Of a stretch of 9,567 nucleotides of DNA, positions 1 through 6,795 are shown in pieces. The notes under the pieces are model-generated. The model was not told the origin of the DNA, ran no database searches, and was given only the letters and a program-made list of their open reading frames with translations. Position 1 is the stretch's first letter, and each line of letters begins with the position of its first letter. The position numbers and the translations under genes are program-made. This DNA comes from an uncultured Flavobacterium sp. (GTDB taxonomy: Bacteria > Bacteroidota > Bacteroidia > Flavobacteriales > Flavobacteriaceae). The DNA is taken from positions 1 to 9,567 of the forward strand of contig CAMLKV010000061.1 in the NCBI GenBank assembly GCA_946480635.1, written 5' to 3'.

Positions 1-1
1 T

Positions 2-466
<465 letters not shown>

Positions 467-482
467 GACATTAACTTTTATA

Positions 483-521
483 TTATAAAAAAACCACGCT
501 TTAGGCGTGGTTTTTTTATAA
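483..521. terminator. Bidirectional rho-independent terminator between convergent genes
   Basis: The GC core CCACGC (494-499) pairs perfectly with GCGTGG (505-510) around a TTTAG loop. The core is flanked by seven A (487-493) and seven T (511-517), and a few more A-T pairs extend the stem to 483/521. Because of the A-run/T-run symmetry, each strand reads as hairpin plus U-tract. It can therefore end the icd transcript, which stops 17 bp before it, and the minus-strand transcript, whose last stop codon is at 539-541. Confidence 0.92.
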
Positions 522-538
522 ACATATTGCAATTATGG

Positions 539-3500
539 TTATCTCTTTAACGAGAAGTGAGATCTAAATACTTTTTCAGTGTTGTTTTCACTAAATTTTA
601 CGGTAAACCAATAATCAGTTGAAGGCAAATCTCTTCCATTAAAAGTTCCATCCCAACCTTCACCACTTTGCCTAATAGATTTTAATACCTTTCCGTATCT
701 ATCAAAAATATGAATCTCTGAATTGGGTTGATTCTTCAATGCCCATATATTCCAGGTATCATGATAACCATCTGCATTTGGTGTAAAATAATGTGGATAA
801 CCTATTGTAAAAATGTGCTCTAAAAAAATATCTGTACAACCATTTGTATCATGAATATTTACATAGTGTTCCCCTGGAGGAACATTTACAAATACATTGC
901 TCGATTGAAATTCTCCCCCATCAATGCTATATAAATAATTTCCTTGACCCACTACATTAATAGTCACTGTTTGATTTTCTTCAAAATAATTACTCACAAC
1001 ATAACTTGCTTCTTCAGCAGCATAAAAAGCTTCAACTGTTGCTGTAGCTGCATCAGAAGTACAAACATTACTCACTTGAACAGAATAGTTTCCTATTTCG
1101 CTTAAATCATCAACCAAATAAGTACTCCCTGACGCTCCAGATATTACGGATCCATTGTGTGACCAAATAAACGTATATCCTGAACCACTCAAACCAGTAT
1201 CTAATAAAAATGTTCTCAATACATAATTATTTTTATTCAAACAGATTCCACCACTAGTTAAAGTTATTTTTGGCAACGGATTCACTACAACAGTGTATTT
1301 TTTTACTGGTCCATTACACTCTCCCAGGACAGTATTAATGGTATATTCAGCAGTTCCCTGAATATTTCCAGTTGTCATAAAGGTATCATTAATAGTAAAT
1401 GAATTTCCAGAAGAAGTTCCGCTCAAAACACCTCCTTGAACAGTTACACCATTCAAAACCAAACTCCACTGAAAAACAGCATTTGCATTAGGGCTCGACA
1501 TCGATATAGAAATACTTTGAGGATCACCATAACATGATCCCAATTTTGGAGTTACTGTATAAATTACAGTTCCTGAATTTGTTCCTGTGGCTGTTAAAAC
1601 ATTAGTTATCTCTGCAGACGATGAGTTTGCTACATTTGTCTGACTAATTGCTCCACTTACTCCATTTTGAGTTACAGTCCAATCAAAAGTAACTCCAATA
1701 TTTGGCGAATCAAGATTGATTGACACAGCACTACCCGAGCATAAAGTATTATCTGCGATTGAATAAGTCAATGTTGGTTTTGGATACACTGTTATATCCA
1801 CTTGTTTTGAAGTACTTACACAACCAGATTCAGCATAAACATTAAAACCCACTACAGTTGGTACTAAAATCGAGTTCGATAGTGTAATAACATCTGTTAA
1901 AGAAACCGGTCCTACAGCACTCCCAGAAGTTCCTCCAGTAGCAACAGAACCTGACAAAAACTGCCAATGAATAGTAGCTCCAGGAACGTTTGTACACGAT
2001 AAAGCTACGTTAATTTGCTCTCCAGAACAAATTGAAAGATTGCTATTTGTAAATGCAACAATAGGTGTGGGATTAACAGTAATCGTCATTGTTGCTGGCA
2101 CTGCACATTCTCCACTTACAGGAGTAAATGTATACGTTGTAGTTGTTGTGTTATTTAGTGCCGGTGACCAACTTCCAGTAATACCGTTATTAGAAGTTGT
2201 TGGTAATGGTGATAAGTTTTGCCCTGAACAAATTGGACCAACTTGAGTAAAAGTAGGTGTTACTTTTTGATTTACAACAATTGTCATTGATGCAGTTCTT
2301 GTACATACTCCTCCTGATGGCGTAAACGTATAGGTAGTAGTTGCTGTATTATTTAACCCTGGAGACCAATTCCCTGTTACTCCTTCATTTGAAGTTGTTG
2401 GCAATGGTGGCAATGTTTCCCCTGAACAAATTGGAGCAACCTGAGTAAAGCTTGGATTTATAACAGGATTAACAACAATGGTCATAGTTACTATTGAAGC
2501 ACATTCTGTTGAAGCAGGTGTAAATGTATATGTTGTCGTTGTAGTATTGTTAATTACGGGTGACCAACTCCCTGTTATTCCATTATTTGAAATCGTTGGT
2601 AAAGCAGCTAATGGATCACCTGAACAAATTGGATTAACTTGAGTAAATACAGGGGTATTTTGATAGGTTGTTACTGTGATTGTTTCATTCTCGACACGAG
2701 AACATAAAGTATTATTGTTATTATCAACTATTCTTGTACTAACCAATTTAAAGGTTGTAGTTGCACTCATAGCTTGTGTTAAAACAAAAACACCAGAACC
2801 ATTAAGTAATGCTATTTGTGGTGAGCCTCCATTAATAGTATATTCAATAGTGGCACCAGGTGTTCCTGTAAAAGTAACATCAACATTACTTCCTAAACAT
2901 ACATTTGTTCCTGAAACAGTCATATCAGCTGTAGGAATCGGGTAAACTCTTAAGTTGAAATCTGTAATAGTAAAACATCCAGAGACGTTATTAACCACTT
3001 TTACATAGATCTTTTGCGGATTTGAAGTATTTGCTATAAAATTAGGAAGCGGAGACACTCCATCAACAGCATTGGCCAAAGTTGTATAAAAATTAATGGT
3101 ATTATTTACCAAATCAGCATTAATTTGAGTTCTGACAGAATTAAGATCAAAAATTCCAACATTTGGTGTAACACTACAAGTTTTCAATTCACCAATACTA
3201 TTAGCGGTTGGCGAAGATGGGAAAGCTCCTGTTCCAGCCATAGCAGTACCTGTCCAATTAATTTGAAAACCACCATCACCATGAGGTCTATCGATAGCTA
3301 TATAATATGATTGACCTGCCAAAACATCTAATGACCTAACATAGCTATCACCATTTCCAGGATTTGTAGTTCCTGGACCAACTTGTGTAAACGTGTTTGG
3401 CAATGTCATTCCTGTATGGTTATTGGCTGCATTCAAAGCTTGGGGATTAGACGTTGCACATCTAATAGGACTTCCTAAACTACCACATGTTTTGTTAGGA

Positions 3501-3784
3501 CCATAAACCCAAAAATCATAATCTACACCAATAGCTGCGTCATTTGGAATTAAATCCATTCCTAATGTTCCTGACTGAATGATATTAATTTTTATCCATA
3601 TCGAATTATGTTCTGACCCACCACATGAAGAAACTTCTTGTGTATTTCCAATACCAGTCGCATTAGAACTAAAACTACCATTACCACATACCACAATCGC
3701 ATTAGCGCAATCATTTGGCGGATTTTGAGCTTGAACTGTCACTATAAAGAACAGCCCAAACAGTAAAATAAATATCTTTTTCAT
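539..3784 (-). CDS. Large secreted multidomain protein with T9SS type B (gliding-motility-type) sorting domain
   Basis: This complete 1081-aa protein starts at ATG 3782-3784 in an ACA-ATG-AAAA context and opens with a signal peptide (1-20, cleavage after VQA-Q). Residues 24-180 look like a PPC-type beta-sandwich, with IWIKINI at 62-68 and AGQSYYIAID at 156-165. Residues 185-376 are Ig/PKD-like. Residues 377-574 are three near-identical 66-aa modules, each carrying FTQVxPICSG and GSWSP/GNWSP. Further CSG-type Ig/PKD-like modules span 575-990, and most carry a Cys pair that could form a disulphide. Residues 996-1081 are the type B sorting domain (YFTPNADGYHDTWNI, IFDRYGK, GWDGTFNGRDLP, ending FSLKR). 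The family is exported by the T9SS and may be a surface adhesin or filament-like protein; no catalytic domain is visible. It lies 111 bp after the OmpA-family gene, behind a hairpin, so it may be read through or have its own promoter. The sorting-domain call is strong; ligand and function are unknown. Confidence 0.9.
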   Translation of the reverse strand: MKKIFILLFGLFFIVTVQAQNPPNDCANAIVVCGNGSFSSNATGIGNTQEVSSCGGSEHNSIWIKINIIQSGTLGMDLIPNDAAIGVDYDFWVYGPNKTCGSLGSPIRCATSNPQALNAANNHTGMTLPNTFTQVGPGTTNPGNGDSYVRSLDVLAGQSYYIAIDRPHGDGGFQINWTGTAMAGTGAFPSSPTANSIGELKTCSVTPNVGIFDLNSVRTQINADLVNNTINFYTTLANAVDGVSPLPNFIANTSNPQKIYVKVVNNVSGCFTITDFNLRVYPIPTADMTVSGTNVCLGSNVDVTFTGTPGATIEYTINGGSPQIALLNGSGVFVLTQAMSATTTFKLVSTRIVDNNNNTLCSRVENETITVTTYQNTPVFTQVNPICSGDPLAALPTISNNGITGSWSPVINNTTTTTYTFTPASTECASIVTMTIVVNPVINPSFTQVAPICSGETLPPLPTTSNEGVTGNWSPGLNNTATTTYTFTPSGGVCTRTASMTIVVNQKVTPTFTQVGPICSGQNLSPLPTTSNNGITGSWSPALNNTTTTTYTFTPVSGECAVPATMTITVNPTPIVAFTNSNLSICSGEQINVALSCTNVPGATIHWQFLSGSVATGGTSGSAVGPVSLTDVITLSNSILVPTVVGFNVYAESGCVSTSKQVDITVYPKPTLTYSIADNTLCSGSAVSINLDSPNIGVTFDWTVTQNGVSGAISQTNVANSSSAEITNVLTATGTNSGTVIYTVTPKLGSCYGDPQSISISMSSPNANAVFQWSLVLNGVTVQGGVLSGTSSGNSFTINDTFMTTGNIQGTAEYTINTVLGECNGPVKKYTVVVNPLPKITLTSGGICLNKNNYVLRTFLLDTGLSGSGYTFIWSHNGSVISGASGSTYLVDDLSEIGNYSVQVSNVCTSDAATATVEAFYAAEEASYVVSNYFEENQTVTINVVGQGNYLYSIDGGEFQSSNVFVNVPPGEHYVNIHDTNGCTDIFLEHIFTIGYPHYFTPNADGYHDTWNIWALKNQPNSEIHIFDRYGKVLKSIRQSGEGWDGTFNGRDLPSTDYWFTVKFSENNTEKVFRSHFSLKR
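542..799 (-). other. T9SS type B C-terminal sorting domain, 'SHFSLKR' subclass
   Basis: This is the 86-residue C-terminal domain of the 1081-aa protein. It shows the family landmarks FTPNADGYHDTW, a short strand with IHIFDRYGK, GWDGTFNG, LPSTDYWF, and a final strand ending HFSLKR. In the gliding-motility-associated C-terminal family, FTPNGDGxNDxW and (F/I)(N/D)RYG are the diagnostic blocks. The ending differs from the YINR ending of the upstream large protein, as does the acidic-insert region (ENNTEKVFR). Confidence 0.88.
2063..2656 (-). repeat. Three tandem 198-bp (66-residue) Ig/PKD-like modules within the 1081-aa protein
   Basis: Residues 377-442, 443-508 and 509-574 repeat with an exact 66-residue period: FTQV begins at residues 380, 446 and 512, with PICSG, LPT, GxWSP, TYTFTP, a second Cys and MTI(V/T)VN following at matching offsets. 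At DNA level the units differ at many third codon positions while the protein motif is kept. They therefore look like an older duplication held by selection rather than a fresh copy. The paired Cys in each unit (in PICSG and near the TFTP segment) probably form a disulphide. Confidence 0.9.
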
Positions 3785-3845
3785 TGTATCTCTCTTTTTA
3801 ATAGTGATAAATTACTAACTGCCATAAACAGTCATTTTTTTTAAA

Positions 3846-3877
3846 GCCCTCCACAACATTTTACTGATGTGAAGGGC
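3846..3877 (-). terminator. Terminator-like hairpin after the OmpA-family gene
   Basis: GCCCT (3846-3850) pairs with AGGGC (3873-3877), and CACA (3852-3855) pairs with TGTG (3868-3871) after one mismatch. Two more pairs follow past a second mismatch, leaving a loop of about 6 nt. On the minus strand it begins 18 nt after the OmpA-gene stop, the usual place for an intrinsic terminator. The following U-run is only TTT and then turns to A8, so termination is probably partial. An mRNA 3'-end stabilising or processing hairpin is the alternative. Confidence 0.45.
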
Positions 3878-3895
3878 ACAACTAAAAAACCAAAC

Positions 3896-5767
3896 TTACT
3901 TACTGATAATCATAAACTCAGAACGTCTGTTTTGAGCATGATCTTCATCAGTACAGTTTGAACCACAATTAATCTTTGGTAGCGAACTACCAAAACCTTT
4001 TCCAGATATTCTACTGTTTGAAATTCCTTTAGAAATTATATATTGAACTGTCGATTGAGCTCTTTGTTCTGAAAGATTCAAATTATATGCCGCACGACCT
4101 TTACTGTCTGTATGCGACTTAACCAAAATAACCATACTTGGATAATCATTCATCACTTTTACCAGTTTATCCAATTCACTTGCACCTTGTGACGTAATAT
4201 TACTTTTATTGAATTCGAAATAAATTGGGGCTAATAACACTTCTGTATCAGTGATAATAACCTCAACAGGCACTAATTTTGCTTCTGTTATTGATTCTCC
4301 TGATTTTATTTTTCCAACAGAAAAATTAGCTGTATCGAAGTTCACCATCGAAACTTTAAATTCATAAGCTGTTCCACATTCTACATCATAGCTTATCTTA
4401 CCTAAATAATCTGTTTGTTTAGTAGCAATCTTGTTTCCTTTATCATCTAAAATTGCTACCGTTGCATTAGACAAAACTTCTCCCGTTTTTTTATTGGTTA
4501 CCAATGCGACTGCTTGAGCTTTGCAAACTGGAATAGCAGTATAAATGGCATCTGATCCATTTCGGTTAGAAGAAAAATAACCTGTATTTAATGTAGAATT
4601 GAAGCTAAAAGAGAAATCATCTTTTTCAGTATTTACCGGCTTTCCAACATTTTGAGCTTTTTCAGAAGTATTCAAATCAGTTTTAAATATATCTAAACCA
4701 CCAAGCCCTTGTCTTCCTGATGAAGCGAAATACAAAACATTATCATCTGCAATAAAAGGAAAACCTTCTTTACCTGGTGTATTAACTTTATCTCCTAAAT
4801 TTTGTGGAGTTCCATACTCATTACCATTAACTGATACTTTCCAGATGTCAGAATTCCCTAAACCTCCTGGCATATTAGAAGCAAAATATAAAGTTTTCCC
4901 ATCTTTGCTTAAAGAAGGGTGTGTCACTGAATAAGCTGTACTATTAAAAGGTAAAGCTTCAATACTTGTCCATTTTCCGTCAACTTTAACAGCCTTGTAC
5001 AAACCTTGTTGCCCCACTTTAACATTACTTTGTTTGTCTTTTTCAGATTTCCCAGCACTGTGGCCATCTCTGGCAAAAAACATCGTATTACCATCGGCGC
5101 TAATTGCTACTGGTCCATCATGAAAAGCTGTATTGAGCTCATTAATTGCTTTTGGCTCTGCCAAATTCCCGTCTTCACCCCTAACCGATTGAAAAATATC
5201 AACATAGGATTGATTTGCCCATTTGTCTTTTTTACTTCCAGAATTTCGGGTACTTACAAAATATAAAGTATTATCATTAGCTAATACAGCTCCAAAGTCG
5301 CTTTGTTCTTTATTTTGAATGTTGGTCTGTGCTACATCAAACATTTTTGACATATTAGCCAGACTCGGGATATAATTTGGATTAGCTCTATGCTCCTTTG
5401 CTCTTGAGTCATTAGGCATTTGCGATGCAAAAACATCCATTTGTTGATTAGCTTCTTGATATTTACTCAAGGTTTTCAATGATTGAGCATAACGATAATA
5501 AGTTTCAGCATCCACCTTACCTTCTACTGCTTTTGCATACCATTTTGCAGCTTCTTCTGTGTTAAACACATTATAATAACTATCTGCCAATCTTGTATAC
5601 ACATAAGTATTAGCTCCTTTGCCATTTGCTAACTTAGAATATTCATTTATTGCATTTACGTACTGGTAGCTATCAAAAAACTTATCGGCTCTTTCAGTAA
5701 GTTTATCTTGTCCATAACTAACCGTTAAGAATAATAAGAAACTTAATGTGATATATCTTTTTTTCAT
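3896..5767 (-). CDS. PorE-like TPR / beta-propeller / CRD / OmpA-domain protein (T9SS-associated peptidoglycan anchor)
   Basis: This 623-aa protein has a signal peptide (1-19, SYG-Q) with no lipobox cysteine. Residues 22-120 are TPR-like helices (AINEYSKLA, RLADSYYN, AAKWYAKAVEG). Residues 155-410 are PD40-type propeller blades, each with a xLYFxS or xMFFA strand and a closing DIW/DIF/AIY (TLYFASNMPGG, VLYFASSGRQG). Residues 415-500 resemble a carboxypeptidase-regulatory fold (TNKKTGEVLSNATVAI). Residues 511-623 are an OmpA C-terminal domain with IYFEFNKSNIT, HTDSKG, LNLSEQRA and NRRSEF. D554 and R569 have the 15-residue spacing of the diaminopimelate-contacting Asp and Arg in OmpA, so peptidoglycan binding is likely. 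The domain order matches PorE of Porphyromonas gingivalis, which links the T9SS to the wall. The gene starts 15 bp after the PorP/SprF-family stop, so the two are almost certainly co-transcribed and probably act together at the outer membrane. The exact partner is inferred. Confidence 0.9.
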   Translation of the reverse strand: MKKRYITLSFLLFLTVSYGQDKLTERADKFFDSYQYVNAINEYSKLANGKGANTYVYTRLADSYYNVFNTEEAAKWYAKAVEGKVDAETYYRYAQSLKTLSKYQEANQQMDVFASQMPNDSRAKEHRANPNYIPSLANMSKMFDVAQTNIQNKEQSDFGAVLANDNTLYFVSTRNSGSKKDKWANQSYVDIFQSVRGEDGNLAEPKAINELNTAFHDGPVAISADGNTMFFARDGHSAGKSEKDKQSNVKVGQQGLYKAVKVDGKWTSIEALPFNSTAYSVTHPSLSKDGKTLYFASNMPGGLGNSDIWKVSVNGNEYGTPQNLGDKVNTPGKEGFPFIADDNVLYFASSGRQGLGGLDIFKTDLNTSEKAQNVGKPVNTEKDDFSFSFNSTLNTGYFSSNRNGSDAIYTAIPVCKAQAVALVTNKKTGEVLSNATVAILDDKGNKIATKQTDYLGKISYDVECGTAYEFKVSMVNFDTANFSVGKIKSGESITEAKLVPVEVIITDTEVLLAPIYFEFNKSNITSQGASELDKLVKVMNDYPSMVILVKSHTDSKGRAAYNLNLSEQRAQSTVQYIISKGISNSRISGKGFGSSLPKINCGSNCTDEDHAQNRRSEFMIISK

Positions 5768-5782
5768 TGTGTGTCGTTTAGG

Positions 5783-6718
5783 TTAGAAAAATCTTGGTGA
5801 AATGGAAACTTTCTTAGGGAAGTTCAAATCAAACAGCAACATAAGTTCATGAGAAGATGTTGTTGCAACTTTTAAATCTGAAACAATATGATCATAAGCA
5901 TATCCAATTCTGATAGTTGGAGAAATCGCATAATTTACCATAGCTCCAAAAGAATCATCCAATCTATATGTAGCTCCTGCCTCAAACTTTTCAAAAAACA
6001 AGAAATTGGCAGAAAAATCTAGTGATATAGGAGCATTAAAAGCTGATTTCATCATGAATGAAGGCTTGAATTTTGTTTGATCAGAAAGATTAAACACGTA
6101 ACCTCCCGTCAAGAAATAATGCTGTGTTTCGCTTCCAAAATGATACTCTTGTCCGCTTCTAGTTAAGTCAAGATGCTTGCTTTTCAACATATTCGGAACT
6201 GAAAAAGCCAAATAATAATTTTTAGAGTAGTAAAATAATCCTGATCCTATGTTTAAATGCGCTTTACTTGCATTTTCACTAAAAGCTGCATCACCTGTGT
6301 CATGAATATGTCCATCACCAATATCTGAAAACAAACCTACTTTGTGTAAAGTTGCACCGGCTTTAAGTCCAGCAGCTAAACGGTGATCTCCACCTAGATT
6401 TAACGTGTATGAAAAGTCCGCATAGATATTATTCTCATCCACTGGACCTATCTTATCTGAAATTACAGAAAGTCCTAATCCAACATTTTTACCAACTGGA
6501 CTGTGCATTGACAATGTAGCTGTTTTAGGAGCTCCTTCAATATTTACCCATTGTTGTCTGTATAATAATCCTACAGATAAATTTTCTTTTGAGCCTGCAT
6601 AAGCAGGATTCATGACATTCATATTATACATATACTGCGTATAATGTGGGTCTTGTTGTGCCTTTACATCAAATCCCAACATCGTCATTAGTATCAAGGC
6701 TATATATATTTTTTTCAT
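5783..6718 (-). CDS. PorP/SprF family type IX secretion outer-membrane protein
   Basis: This complete 311-aa protein is a typical length for the family. The signal peptide (1-20, VKA-Q) is followed by the diagnostic mature N-terminus QQDPHYTQYMYNMNVMNPAY, ending AGS. The second family block, LLYRQQWVNIEGAPKTATLS (51-70), follows. The remainder is alternating beta strands rich in G, Y and F (LGLSVISDKIGPV, AAGLKAGATLHKVGLFSDIG, IRIGYAYDHIVSDL), fitting a 14-strand-type barrel. The last residues are RFF, a terminal aromatic as expected for BAM-inserted outer-membrane proteins. Members include PorP of Porphyromonas and SprF, which is needed for secretion of the type B adhesin SprB in Flavobacterium johnsoniae. 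Lying between two type B substrates and next to a peptidoglycan anchor, it is probably a dedicated partner for one or both. The paralog cannot be named from sequence alone. The start is the ATG at 6716-6718 with A at -3 and -6. Confidence 0.95.
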   Translation of the reverse strand: MKKIYIALILMTMLGFDVKAQQDPHYTQYMYNMNVMNPAYAGSKENLSVGLLYRQQWVNIEGAPKTATLSMHSPVGKNVGLGLSVISDKIGPVDENNIYADFSYTLNLGGDHRLAAGLKAGATLHKVGLFSDIGDGHIHDTGDAAFSENASKAHLNIGSGLFYYSKNYYLAFSVPNMLKSKHLDLTRSGQEYHFGSETQHYFLTGGYVFNLSDQTKFKPSFMMKSAFNAPISLDFSANFLFFEKFEAGATYRLDDSFGAMVNYAISPTIRIGYAYDHIVSDLKVATTSSHELMLLFDLNFPKKVSISPRFF

Positions 6719-6747
6719 TGTGGTTATTGTTTTTATGTTGTTAATAA

Positions 6748-6781
6748 CAGTCTGTCTGAATGACGTTAAACAGACAGACTG
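6748..6781 (-). promoter_or_regulatory. 11-bp perfect intercistronic hairpin between the large adhesin and the PorP/SprF gene
   Basis: CAGTCTGTCTG (6748-6758) and CAGACAGACTG (6771-6781) are exact reverse complements around a 12-nt loop. The hairpin lies 14 nt after the stop of the upstream gene and 29 nt before the porP-like start codon. On the minus strand it is followed by TTATTAACAAC rather than a U-run, so a canonical intrinsic terminator is unlikely. Partial attenuation, an RNA processing or stability element, or a protein-binding palindrome are possible; the sequence does not decide. Confidence 0.6.
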
Positions 6782-6795
6782 ATTTATTTAACTTA

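Noticed and set aside
2063..2656. CRISPR array or non-coding tandem repeat
   Set aside because: The 198-bp period is in frame, the units are diverged at third codon positions, and the translation shows conserved Ig/PKD-like motifs. This is an intragenic protein repeat.
2040..2945. Plus-strand open frames of 68 and 89 codons opposite the repeat region
   Set aside because: They lie wholly antisense to the repeat-rich adhesin. They are valine-rich because they mirror threonine/asparagine codons, and they have no start context or family resemblance.
3125..3310. 61-codon plus-strand open frame
   Set aside because: It is antisense to the N-terminal domain of the 1081-aa protein. Its composition is that of a reverse-strand shadow, with no recognisable motif.
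3807..3828. Possible promoter for the second adhesin (TAATTTAT on the minus strand, with TTTATGG upstream)
   Set aside because: It matches the Bacteroidota -7 consensus TAnnTTTG only partly, and no convincing -33 TTG stands at proper spacing. In AT-rich DNA such matches are expected by chance.
5006..5266. 86-codon plus-strand open frame
   Set aside because: It is antisense to the propeller region of the OmpA-family gene, which has clear family motifs in the other frame.
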